Origin: JBFKMV01 sp041629655
GTDB lineage: Bacteria > Acidobacteriota > Polarisedimenticolia > Polarisedimenticolales > Polarisedimenticolaceae
Direction of reading: 5' to 3'
Assembly (NCBI GenBank): GCA_041629655.1
Contig: JBFKMV010000047.1
Location: forward strand, 1-28,357
DNA length: 28,357 nt
Position numbers and translations under genes: made by a program. Shown one piece after another: positions 17,545-27,273 of this stretch. Every line of letters begins with the position of its first letter. Within the stretch, counting starts at the first letter, position 1. A model generated the notes under the pieces. That model had not been told where the DNA came from, did no database searches, and worked only from the letters and a program-made list of their open reading frames with translations.

Positions 17545-19911
17545 ATGGCGCGACCAACATCCATGTCTTCTCAGGTGCGACTCACTTGCAACAAATCGAA
17601 CCAGGCCCTAAGATGCGAATGGATCGCAGCTGTCGGCTTCTTGCTGGTGGTCCTGGTACTTGCGACCCCGGCGATGGCCGATGCGGCCCCCGCTGCGGAG
17701 GCCGAGGCGGACCTCGCGCCGGCGGCTTCGGTCGCCGCCCCCGCCGAGGGTTCCGCCCCGGCTCCGGAGCCCGCCCGCGCGTCGCTGTTCGAGCGGGTGC
17801 GCGTCGTCGGGAGCCCCGAGACCAGCGCCACCATCCCCGGTTCGGTGACCTACCTCGGCCAGGAGCAGCTCGAGGACCAGGGATACGAGGACATCAACCG
17901 CATCCTCAGCCACGTCCCCGGCGTGAACCTCCAGCAGGAGGAGGGGTACGGGCTGCGCCCCAACATCGGCTTCCGCGGCAGCGGCAGCGAGCGCAGCTCC
18001 AAGATCACGCTCCTGGAGGACGGGACCCCGATCGCCCCCGCGCCCTACGCCGCCCCGGCGGCCTACTACTTCCCGACTACCGGCCGGATGGCCGGCATCG
18101 AGGTCCGCAAGGGCTCCAGCTCGATCCAGCAGGGGCCGCTGACCACGGCCGGCGTGCTGAACCTGATCTCGTCGGCGATCCCCGACGGTTTCGAAGGCCG
18201 TCTCAACGTGGCCGCCGGCAGTGACGACACCCGTCGCGGGCGCTTTCTGGTCGGCGACTCCGGTGAGCGCTTCGGTGCGGTCTTCGAGGCGTTCCGCTTC
18301 GAGACCGACGGGTTCAAGCGGCTGGACAACGGCGGCCCGACCGGCGTCGAGCTCGACGATTACATGGTGAAGCTGCGCCTCAACAGCAGTGACGGTGCGC
18401 GGTTGTTCCAGGCGCTGGAGCTGAAGCTGGGCAAGACCGAGCAGTTCGGCCACGAGACCTACCTCGGGTTGACGCAGGAGGATTTCCGGCGTGACCCGTA
18501 CCGGCGCTACGCGGGCTCGCAGGCGGACACGATCGACACCGACCACGAGCAGCTGCAGCTGCGCTACATGCTGCGGCCGGGGGACCGGCTGGACTTCACG
18601 GCGACGGCGTACCGCAACGATTTCTTCCGCAACTGGCGCAAGCTGGGCAAGGTGGACGCGGGCGCGGGATTCGTCGACATCGCCGACGTGCTGGGCGATC
18701 CGACGCGCTACGGCGCCGAGCTGGCGCTGCTGCGCGGCGACGCCGACAGCGCCGCGGACGCCCTGAACCTGCGCAACAACCGCCGGGATTACTACTCGCA
18801 GGGGCTGCAGCTGCTGCTGGGCTACAGGCCCGGCGGGGCTCGCTCGCGGCACGAGCTCGAGCTGGGTCTGCGGATCCACGAGGACGAGGAGGACCGCTTC
18901 CAGGACGAGGACCTGTTCGAGATCGTCGGCGGCACGATGCGCCTGACCACGACGGGCGAGCCGGGCAGCCAGTCCAACCGGATCAGCCGGGCCGAAGCGC
19001 TGGCCTTCCACGCCCAGGACACCGTGCGCCTCGGGCGCCTGACGTTGACCCCGGGGCTGCGCGTCGAGTCGATCGACTTCGAGCGGCTGGACTACGGCAA
19101 GCAGGATCCCACGCGGTCCGGCGATGCGCTGGAGATCAGGAGCAACGACGTGCTGGAGCTGATTCCCGGCTTCGGCGTCACGTACCTGTTGAGTGGCAAG
19201 TCGACGTTGTTTGCGGGCGCCCACAAGGGCTTCGCGCCCCCGGGACCCGGCCGCGACGACCGCACCGACCCCGAGGAGAGCATCAACTACGAGATCGGCT
19301 ACCGGCGCAAGGCGGGAACGCTCGAGCTCCAGCTCGCCGCGTTCCTGAACGACTACGACAACCTGCTCGGCGCCGACACGCTGTCCGCCGGCGGTACCGG
19401 TGAGGGGGATCAGTGGAACGGCGGCGCGGTGCGGGCCACCGGTTTCGAGGCCGCGCTGAGCCACGACCCGGGGAGCGCCGCCGGGCTTCGCGTCGGCCTG
19501 CCGCTCAGCTTCAGCTACACCTACACCGAGGCCGAGTTCCGTAGCAGCTTCGACTCCGAGTTCGAGCCCTGGGGCGACGTGCAGGCCGGCGACACGCTGC
19601 CCTACGTGCCGCTCCACCAGGCCGCGCTGGGCCTCGGAGTGGTGCTGACGCGCTGGACCTTCCGCGGCGACGTGACGTACCAGGACCGGATGCGCACCGT
19701 CGCGGGCCAGGGGCCGATCCCGGAGCCGGAGTCGACCGATGACCACGTGCTGTTCGACCTGTCGGCCGGCCGCAGCCTGACCCGCGATTTGCGGCTGTTC
19801 GTCCAGATCCGCAACCTGACCGACGAGACCTACGTCGCAGCGCGCCGCCCCGCCGGGGCGCGCCCCGGCCTGTCGCGCACCGCGCTGGTCGGCCTGGCCT
19901 TCGATTTCTGA
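17545..19911 (+). CDS. TonB-dependent outer-membrane receptor, FecA-like siderophore/iron class
   Basis: A 788-residue outer-membrane transporter. A long basic N-terminus precedes a hydrophobic signal (WIAAVGFLLVVLVLATPAMA). An Ala/Pro/Glu-rich spacer and a TonB-box-like ERVRVVGS follow. The plug domain contains YLGQEQLEDQGYEDINRIL, VPGVNLQQEEGYGLRPNIGFRG and LLEDGTPIAPAPYA, then the beta-barrel, with conserved SINYEIGYR and NLTDETYVAARRP near the end. It finishes in Phe (LAFDF), the signal for BAM-assisted insertion. The closeness of the plug to FecA-type receptors and the following Fbp-type genes suggest ferric-chelate uptake. The first ~30 codons are less GC-rich than the rest. It is separated by 49 bp from fbpA and is probably co-transcribed. 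Confidence 0.95.
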   Translation: MARPTSMSSQVRLTCNKSNQALRCEWIAAVGFLLVVLVLATPAMADAAPAAEAEADLAPAASVAAPAEGSAPAPEPARASLFERVRVVGSPETSATIPGSVTYLGQEQLEDQGYEDINRILSHVPGVNLQQEEGYGLRPNIGFRGSGSERSSKITLLEDGTPIAPAPYAAPAAYYFPTTGRMAGIEVRKGSSSIQQGPLTTAGVLNLISSAIPDGFEGRLNVAAGSDDTRRGRFLVGDSGERFGAVFEAFRFETDGFKRLDNGGPTGVELDDYMVKLRLNSSDGARLFQALELKLGKTEQFGHETYLGLTQEDFRRDPYRRYAGSQADTIDTDHEQLQLRYMLRPGDRLDFTATAYRNDFFRNWRKLGKVDAGAGFVDIADVLGDPTRYGAELALLRGDADSAADALNLRNNRRDYYSQGLQLLLGYRPGGARSRHELELGLRIHEDEEDRFQDEDLFEIVGGTMRLTTTGEPGSQSNRISRAEALAFHAQDTVRLGRLTLTPGLRVESIDFERLDYGKQDPTRSGDALEIRSNDVLELIPGFGVTYLLSGKSTLFAGAHKGFAPPGPGRDDRTDPEESINYEIGYRRKAGTLELQLAAFLNDYDNLLGADTLSAGGTGEGDQWNGGAVRATGFEAALSHDPGSAAGLRVGLPLSFSYTYTEAEFRSSFDSEFEPWGDVQAGDTLPYVPLHQAALGLGVVLTRWTFRGDVTYQDRMRTVAGQGPIPEPESTDDHVLFDLSAGRSLTRDLRLFVQIRNLTDETYVAARRPAGARPGLSRTALVGLAFDF

Positions 19912-19960
19912 GCCGCGCACCACGGGCAACCGCTCCACGACGCGCAACAAGGACCCTTCC

Positions 19961-20947
19961 ATGAAGCGTTGGATACCGTTCGTGACCGTCATGCTCGCGC
20001 TGTTCCAGGGCGTCAGCGCGGGAGACAGCCTGATCGTCTATTCCGGACGCGGCGAGGCGCTGGTCGGGCCGCTGCTCGAGCAATTCACGCGGCAGACGGG
20101 GATCGAGGTCCGCGCGACCTACCAGGGCACGCCCGCCCTGGCGACGCAGCTGCTCGCCGAGGGACGCGACACGCCGGCCGACGTGATCCTGGCCCAGGAC
20201 GCGGGCTACCTGGCGGTGCTGGTGAAGCGGGACCTCCTGGCGCCGTTGCCCGCGACGTTGCTGGAGCAGGTCGACCCGCGCTTCCGCGACCGCGGCGGGC
20301 GTTGGATCGGGACCAGCGGGCGCGCGCGCGTGCTGGTCTACAACCCGCAGCAGACGGACGGCGGCGAGCTGCCGAAGCGGCTGGCCGATCTCGCGGACCC
20401 GCGCTGGCGCGGACGGCTCGGCTGGGCGCCGGGCAACGCCAGCTTCCAGGCTCACGTCAGCGCGCTCCGGCACCTGTGGGGCGAGCAGGCGACCCGCGAG
20501 TGGCTGCGCGCCGTGCAGGCCAACCAACCGGTCGTCTATCCCAAGAACTCGCCCCAGGTCCAGGCGGTCGCCTCGGGCGAGATCCGCGTCGGGTGGGTCA
20601 ACCACTACTACCTGCACAAGCTCAGGAACCAGGTCGGGGACCGCGCGACCAACGCCAGCCTGCCGACGCCGGGTGACGCGGGCAACGTCCTGATGCCGAG
20701 CGGTGCCGCGATCGTGGCCGCGACGCGCAAGCGCGAGAGCGCGCTGACGCTGTTGCAGTTCCTGGTCTCGGAGGAGGCCCAGCGCTATTTCGCCCAGCAG
20801 ACCTTCGAGTATCCGACGCGGCCGGGAGTGCCGACCCATCCGGACGTGCCGCCGCTCGACTCGCTCAATCTCGCCGACGTCGCACCGGAGTTCCTGACCG
20901 ATCTCGAGCCGACGCTGGTGATGTTGCGAGAGCTCGGCCTGCAATGA
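19961..20947 (+). CDS. fbpA: Iron(III) ABC transporter periplasmic binding protein (FbpA/FutA type)
   Basis: A 328-residue ferric-ion-binding protein with an N-terminal signal peptide (MKRWIPFVTVMLALFQGVSA). LIVYSGRGEALVGPLLEQF is the typical FbpA start of the mature domain, TPADVILAQDAGYL follows, and the two adjacent iron-ligand tyrosines are Tyr216-Tyr217 in GWVNHYYLHKLR. The C-terminal half has the usual SEEAQRYFAQQTFEYP segment. It receives Fe3+ in the periplasm and delivers it to the FbpB permease. AAGGA lies 8-12 nt before the ATG. The stop overlaps the start of fbpB in an ATGA. Confidence 0.95.
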   Translation: MKRWIPFVTVMLALFQGVSAGDSLIVYSGRGEALVGPLLEQFTRQTGIEVRATYQGTPALATQLLAEGRDTPADVILAQDAGYLAVLVKRDLLAPLPATLLEQVDPRFRDRGGRWIGTSGRARVLVYNPQQTDGGELPKRLADLADPRWRGRLGWAPGNASFQAHVSALRHLWGEQATREWLRAVQANQPVVYPKNSPQVQAVASGEIRVGWVNHYYLHKLRNQVGDRATNASLPTPGDAGNVLMPSGAAIVAATRKRESALTLLQFLVSEEAQRYFAQQTFEYPTRPGVPTHPDVPPLDSLNLADVAPEFLTDLEPTLVMLRELGLQ

Positions 20948-22551
20948 TCGATCGGCCCCGGGCGGGGCCGCGAGCCCGGCCGTTGCCCAGCCTGGTCGCG
21001 CTGGCGATCGCCGGCCTGGCGGTGGTGCCGCTGATCGGTCTGACGATCGGGATCACGCAAGACACGCCGGCGGCCGACGTGCTGCTCGGCGCGTCGTCGG
21101 CGGGTCCCGGCCGGGCGCTGGCCGACCTGCTGCCGCTGGCCGCCAACACCCTGTTGCTGGCGGTCGCCGTGACGGCGCTCTCGGTCGCCGGGGGCACCGC
21201 GCTGGCCTGGCTCGAGATGCGCGCCCGGTACCCCGGTGGCCGCGTGCTGGCGGGGCTGGCGCTGCTCCCGCTGGCGATGCCGAGCTACCTGCTGGCCGGG
21301 GTGCTGCGCGAGACGCTGGGCCCGGGCGGTCTGGTCGGCCGTCCGCTCGGGTTGCCCGTGTTCACCGGGATCGGCCCGGCGATCGTCGTGCTGACGTTGG
21401 TCTCGATTCCGTACGTCCACGTGCTGGCGGGCGCGGCGCTGCTGCGCATGTCGGTGGCCGAGGAGGAGGCGGCGCGCGGTCTGGGCAGCAGCGGCTGGCG
21501 CGTGTTCCGCGCGATCGTGTTGCCGCGGCTGCGTCCGGCGCTGGCGCTGGGTGGATTGCTGGTGCTGCTGTACGTCGCCAGCGACTTCGGCGCCGTCGCG
21601 GTGCTCGACTGTCCGGTGCTGACGTGGCGCATGTTCCAGGCCTACGAGACGCAGAACGTGGCGCGCGCCGCCGTGCTGGGGCTCGGTTCGCTCGGGCTGA
21701 TCGCGCCGTTTCTGGCCGCGGGTCTGTTGCTGCAGCGGCGCGTGGCGGCGCTGCCCGGCGTCGCCAATCCGCGCGGTGCCGGGCAGAGCAGGCTCCGACC
21801 CGCCGCGGCGGCGGCGGCCTACGGGCTGCACGCGGTCGTGATCGGTCTCGGCGTCGCGCTTCCCCTGATCACGCTGGCGCGTTGGGTCGGCGCGGGCCTG
21901 ACCCACGGCGAGAGCTTCGCCGGGCTCGGGCGGCCGCTGTTCCAGACGCTGCTGCTGGCCGGCGGCGGCGGGGTCGTGGTGCTGCTGCTGGCCACGATTC
22001 CGGCGTGGGTCTCGACGCGGGCGCGCTGGACCTGGCTGATCGACCACGCGGTCTACGTGTCCAGCGCGCTGCCCGGTATCCTGGTCGCGACGGGACTGTT
22101 GATCGTCGCGCTCGCGGTGCAGCGCGCCGGCTGGGACGGCGTGTACCTCGGTGCGCGCCAGGCCTGCCTGCTGCTGTTCGCGGGCTACGCCATGCGTTAC
22201 CTGTCCCAGGGGTTCAGCGGGTTGAAGGAGGCGTTCTTGAGACTCGATCCGCGGCACGAGGAGAGCGCGCAGTCGCTTGGCGCGGGACCGCTGCGCCGCC
22301 TGCGGCGAATCGTGTTGCCCGCGGTGGCTCCCGGTGCGGCGGCCGCGTACCTGCTGCTGTTCCTGGTGCTGGTCAAGGAGCTGCCGATCACGCTGATGTT
22401 GCAGCCGATCGGGGTGCAGACGTTGAGCTACCGCGTGTTCGACCGTTACCAGGAGGCGTTCCTGCACGACGCCGGTCTGGCCGGGACGGTGCTGTTGGGC
22501 GTGGCCCTCGCCGGGCAGCTGCTGACGCTGCGTTGGAGACGCCATGCCTGA
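20944..22551 (+). CDS. fbpB: Iron(III) ABC transporter permease, fused double permease
   Basis: A 535-residue inner-membrane protein with about 12 helices. It is two permease halves in one chain, as in FbpB/SfuB. Each half has an EAA loop for ATPase contact: EEEAARGLGSSGWRVFRAIVLP in the first and HEESAQSLGAGPLRRLRRIVLP in the second. Further family marks are LPLAMPSYLLAGVLRE and FLVLVKELPITLMLQPIG. Its start overlaps the fbpA stop by 4 bp and its end overlaps fbpC by 8 bp, so the three cistrons are tightly coupled. Confidence 0.95.
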   Translation: MIDRPRAGPRARPLPSLVALAIAGLAVVPLIGLTIGITQDTPAADVLLGASSAGPGRALADLLPLAANTLLLAVAVTALSVAGGTALAWLEMRARYPGGRVLAGLALLPLAMPSYLLAGVLRETLGPGGLVGRPLGLPVFTGIGPAIVVLTLVSIPYVHVLAGAALLRMSVAEEEAARGLGSSGWRVFRAIVLPRLRPALALGGLLVLLYVASDFGAVAVLDCPVLTWRMFQAYETQNVARAAVLGLGSLGLIAPFLAAGLLLQRRVAALPGVANPRGAGQSRLRPAAAAAAYGLHAVVIGLGVALPLITLARWVGAGLTHGESFAGLGRPLFQTLLLAGGGGVVVLLLATIPAWVSTRARWTWLIDHAVYVSSALPGILVATGLLIVALAVQRAGWDGVYLGARQACLLLFAGYAMRYLSQGFSGLKEAFLRLDPRHEESAQSLGAGPLRRLRRIVLPAVAPGAAAAYLLLFLVLVKELPITLMLQPIGVQTLSYRVFDRYQEAFLHDAGLAGTVLLGVALAGQLLTLRWRRHA

Positions 22552-23581
22552 GACGCCCGCGCTGACGGTCGCCGGCCTGAAGCACCGCTTCGGCGACGTC
22601 GTGACCCTGGACGACGTGAGCCTGACGGTCGCGGCGGGGGAGATCGTCACGGTGCTCGGCCCCTCGGGCAGCGGCAAGACCACGCTGCTGCGCTCGATTG
22701 CCGGTTTCGCCGACCCGGTCGCCGGTCGCGTCGAGATCGGGGGGGTGACCGTTCACGAGGACGGCCGGCCGCGCGTGCCCGCCGAGCGGCGCCGCGTCGG
22801 CATGGTGTTCCAGGATTACGCGTTGTTCCCGCACCTGAGCGTGGCCGACAACGTGGCGTTCGGTGTGCACCGCGCGCCGGACCGCGACTCGCGGGTCCGC
22901 GAGCTGCTCGAGCTGACCGGGCTCGCGGCGCTGGGAGCGCGCAAGCCGGCGGCGCTGTCCGGCGGACAGCAGCAGCGCGTCGCGCTGGCGCGGGCGCTGG
23001 CTCCCCGTCCCGCCCTGCTGCTGCTGGACGAGCCGTTCGCCAACCTCGACGCCGACCGGCGGGCGAGCCTGATCGGCGAGCTGCGCCGGCTGCTGGAAGC
23101 GGAGCGCGCGAGCGCGTTGCTGGTGACCCACGATCGCGTCGAGGCGCTGGCGATGTCGGATCGCGTGGCGGTGCTGGGCCTGGGACCCGCCGGAGGGCGC
23201 CTGCTGCAGTGCGATGCCCCGGAACGGGTCTACCGGCGGCCCGTGGACGAGCAGGCGGCGCGGATCACCGGCGAGGTCCAGCTGCTCGACGGCCACGGGC
23301 ACGGGCCGCACGCGGAGACGTCCCTCGGCCGGGTGCCGTTGCTCGAACCGCGACAGGGTCCCGTGCGGCTGCTGCTGCGCCCCGGGACGCTGCGCTGGGC
23401 CGACGCGGCCGGGGGCATCGCGACGGTGTCGTCCCGGCAGTTCGGCGGCCGCGGTTACCGGCTGTGGTGCCGCACTCCGGCCGGCGAGCTGTGCCTGGAG
23501 TGCGAGCAGCAGACCGCGCCCGGGATCGGGGCGCAGGGGGCGGTCGTGATCGCCGGGCCGTGCTGGGCCGTCCCGCGTTGA
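22544..23581 (+). CDS. fbpC: Iron(III) ABC transporter ATP-binding protein
   Basis: A 345-residue ATPase with the complete motif set: Walker A GPSGSGKTT near residue 40, Q-loop VFQDYALFPHLSV, signature LSGGQQQRV, Walker B LLLLDEPFANLD, and switch LVTHDRVEAL. After residue ~235 comes a C-terminal TOBE-like regulatory domain (EVQLLDGHGHG, VRLLLRPGTLRW, QFGGRGYRLW), the size expected for FbpC/PotA-type ATPases. It is the last cistron of the fbpABC group; the next gene starts 58 bp later with its own promoter-like sequence. It powers uptake of iron through FbpB. Confidence 0.95.
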   Translation: MPETPALTVAGLKHRFGDVVTLDDVSLTVAAGEIVTVLGPSGSGKTTLLRSIAGFADPVAGRVEIGGVTVHEDGRPRVPAERRRVGMVFQDYALFPHLSVADNVAFGVHRAPDRDSRVRELLELTGLAALGARKPAALSGGQQQRVALARALAPRPALLLLDEPFANLDADRRASLIGELRRLLEAERASALLVTHDRVEALAMSDRVAVLGLGPAGGRLLQCDAPERVYRRPVDEQAARITGEVQLLDGHGHGPHAETSLGRVPLLEPRQGPVRLLLRPGTLRWADAAGGIATVSSRQFGGRGYRLWCRTPAGELCLECEQQTAPGIGAQGAVVIAGPCWAVPR

Positions 23582-23639
23582 GCGTCGCCTGTCGCGCCTC
23601 CTCGCGGCGTGGCGGCGCCTGTACTAACTTGTCCGACCG

Positions 23640-24416
23640 ATGTGTCTGATCGCCTTCGCCCACGAGTCGCACTCCGATTACCGGCTGGTCGTCGCGGCCA
23701 ACCGTGACGAGTTCTACGACCGCCCCAGCGAGGGCGCCGGTTTCTGGAAGGACCACCCGCGACTGCTGGCCGGGCGGGACCTGCGCGGAGGAGGGACGTG
23801 GCTCGGCGTGACCCTCGACGGCCGCGTCGCCGCGGTGACCAATTACCGCGGAGCCGAGACGCACCGCTCCGAGGCGCTGTCCCGGGGCGCGCTGGTGCGC
23901 GAGTTTCTCGTCGACGCCGTGGCGCCGGAAACGTACCTGGAGCGGCTGCGGCCCACCGCCGACCGCTACAACGGGTTCTCGTTGATCGTGGGCGATCGCT
24001 CCGGGCTGTGGTTCTGCTCCAACCGCGACGGCGAGCCGCGCCCGATCCATCCGGGCGTTCACGCCTTGAGCAACCACCTGCTCGACACCGCGTGGCCGAA
24101 GGTCGAGCGGGCCCGCCGCGGGGTCGCCGAGGCGCTCGACTACCGCGGAGGCGAGCTCACCGAACGGTTGTTCGCGCTGCTCGCCGACCGCTGCGTCGCC
24201 GGCGACGTCGAGCTGCCGGACACCGGTGTCGGGCCCGAGCGCGAGCGGCAGCTGTCGCCGATCTTCGTCCGGCTCCCGGGTTACGGGACGCGCTGTTCGA
24301 CGGTGTTGCTGGTCGGCCGGGACGGCGGCGTCGAACTCTCGGAACGCAGCTTCGACCCCGCCGGGGAGCTCCAGGGCACCGCAAACTACGAGTTTCCGCT
24401 GGACCGCCGGCGCTAG
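23640..24416 (+). CDS. NRDE/TANGO2-family protein
   Basis: A 258-residue member of the NRDE (TANGO2/HRG-9) family, whose eukaryotic members have been linked to haem trafficking. The hallmarks are MCLIAFA, with Cys2 as a possible N-terminal nucleophile after Met removal, and VVAANRDEFYDRPS, which contains the NRDE motif. ALSNHLLDTAWPKVERAR and YGTRCSTVLLVGRDG follow later, both conserved in the family. There is no signal peptide, so it is cytoplasmic. It follows the iron-uptake operon on the same strand, which fits an iron or haem connection but does not prove one. No Shine-Dalgarno is visible; TAACTT lies 9 nt before the ATG, so the transcript may be close to leaderless. Confidence 0.9.
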   Translation: MCLIAFAHESHSDYRLVVAANRDEFYDRPSEGAGFWKDHPRLLAGRDLRGGGTWLGVTLDGRVAAVTNYRGAETHRSEALSRGALVREFLVDAVAPETYLERLRPTADRYNGFSLIVGDRSGLWFCSNRDGEPRPIHPGVHALSNHLLDTAWPKVERARRGVAEALDYRGGELTERLFALLADRCVAGDVELPDTGVGPERERQLSPIFVRLPGYGTRCSTVLLVGRDGGVELSERSFDPAGELQGTANYEFPLDRRR

Positions 24417-24557
24417 GGCCGGCCGGGCTGGCCTGCTGCGCCGTCTCGCCGGGGCGCCGGCCTGACGATCTCGTCGACGCGGTACAACCACGTCCGACGC
24501 CCGTGCAGACGCGCTCCAACGCCCGCCGCCCCGACCCGGCTCAGGGGCACGACGGTG

Positions 24558-26062
<1,505 letters not shown>

Positions 26063-26066
<4 letters not shown>

Positions 26067-27061
26067 CGGTGTCTCCTCGCTCCGGTTGTTGTCGTGAGTT
26101 GTCGGTCCATGGTCTCGCCCGCCGAATCCAGCCGGGCCGACGCGGCGAACAACACGGGGCCGCGAGCCTCGGGGTCGGGAGGCAAGGCTTCGAAGCGGCA
26201 GCTGCCGAACCCGGCTTCCGCCAGGTAGGCCTCGATCTGCTGCCGTGAGAATCCCATCCAGACGTGCCCCATCCGCTTCTGGTACTCGTGCCGGTCGTGG
26301 GGCAGCATGTCGACGATCAACAGCCGTCCCCCCGGCCGCATCACGCGTGCCAGCTCGATCAGCACCTTGGCCGGGTCGGTGACGTGGTGCAGCACGAGGA
26401 ACAGCGTGGCCGCGTCGAGCTCGTCGTCCTCGATCGGCAGCGTCTCCAGCGCGCCGTGCCGCAGCTCGACGTTCGGTACGTCCGTCAGCCGCCTGCGAGC
26501 GGCCTCGATCATCGGGGCCGACTCGTCGACCGCAACGACGCGTTGCACGAACGGCGCGATCGAACGGGCGACCTTGCCGGTGCCAGCCCCGAGGTCTCCG
26601 ACGACCCAGCGGTCGTCGAGCAGCCCGAGCAGGGCGGAGAGGTAAAACCCGCGGCCGAACAGCTCGTCGCGCACGTCGTCCCATTCCCCGGCCGTGGCCG
26701 AGAAGAACTCCCGCGACTTCAGCCGCCGGCGGTCGAGCACGCTCTCCAGCCGCCGCGTGTCCTGGCGCGCCGCGGGCGTTCCGGCGACCTGCCCGCGGGT
26801 CAGCTCCCACAGGCTGCGCGCCGCGGTCTCCAGCTCCTCGAAGCGGATGCTGTACAGCCGGCTCGTGCCGTTGCGCCGCGAGGTGACCCAGCCGCCGTCG
26901 GCCAGGATCTTGAGGTGGCGGCTGACCGTGGACTGCGGGAGCTGCACCACCACGCACAGCTCCGAGACGGTCAGCTCCTGGTCCTCGAGCACCAGCAGGA
27001 TGCGGCTGCGCACCGGGTCCGCCAGGATCGACATGTGATCGAAGATTGGGGGTTTCGTCAT
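26063..27061 (-). CDS. sahR: ArsR-family regulator fused to a methyltransferase-like domain (SahR-like)
   Basis: A 332-residue two-domain protein. Residues ~8-75 form an ArsR winged helix (LADPVRSRILLVLEDQELTVSEL, recognition helix QSTVSRHLKILADGGWV, wing RRNGTSRLYSI). No metal-binding ELCVCDL-type cysteine box is seen; the equivalent is SELCVVVQL. Residues ~145-310 form a class I methyltransferase domain with motif I GDLGAGTGKV (155-164), acidic VAVDES, and VLHHVTDPAKVL with MRPGGRLLIVD. This architecture with ahcY directly downstream fits SahR, a repressor that senses S-adenosylhomocysteine through a methyltransferase-like domain and controls SAM-cycle genes. The alternative is a separate active methyltransferase of unknown target with an ArsR domain. 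The start at 27061 follows a strong promoter, with only a weak ribosome site. Confidence 0.85.
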
Positions 27062-27065
27062 TTGA

Positions 27066-27081
27066 ATCCGTCCATCCGGAT
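27066..27081 (-). promoter_or_regulatory. Operator-like inverted repeat between promoter and sahR start
   Basis: ATCCG (27066-27070) and CGGAT (27077-27081) are inverted around a 6-nt spacer and overlap the shorter perfect palindrome CATCCGGATG (27074-27083). The element lies between the -10 box and the start codon, where a bound repressor would block transcription. It is a candidate autoregulatory site for the ArsR-fold protein. Confidence 0.38.
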
Positions 27082-27084
27082 GTA

Positions 27085-27112
27085 ATGATACAGAGGCTGG
27101 GAGCCCTGTCAA
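27085..27112 (-). promoter_or_regulatory. Sigma70 promoter of the sahR-ahcY operon
   Basis: On the minus strand an exact TTGACA (27112-27107) and TATCAT (27090-27085, five of six matches) are 16 nt apart. Transcription would begin near 27078, giving a leader of about 17 nt before the ATG at 27061. Confidence 0.68.
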
Positions 27113-27244
27113 GGCCCGCGGCGGCGATTCACCCTTGGCGCCGGCTCTCCGGCGGAACCCATACTCTCCCCGGTCACGCCGTGGCACCCGGGCTCGGCAT
27201 GCCATTAGAATCAACGCTTTGCGGATTCCGAGGCGCCAGGCAAC

Positions 27245-27258
27245 GGCTCCGCGGAGCC
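27245..27258. promoter_or_regulatory. 14-bp perfect palindrome upstream of aceE
   Basis: The 14-bp sequence with half-site GGCTCCG is perfectly self-complementary and ends 15 bp before the aceE ATG, next to the GAGGGG ribosome site. It may be an operator or an mRNA hairpin affecting translation. In such GC-rich DNA it could also be chance. Confidence 0.25.
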
Positions 27259-27273
27259 GAGGGGACAAACTGC

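Noticed and set aside
17608..19992. A 794-codon minus-strand open frame
   Set aside because: It is antisense to the TonB receptor gene, with low-complexity composition and no motifs.
24417..24557. Rho-independent terminator between the convergent NRDE and ahcY genes
   Set aside because: The 141-bp gap has GC-rich inverted stretches but no T-tract on either strand, so I cannot support a terminator.
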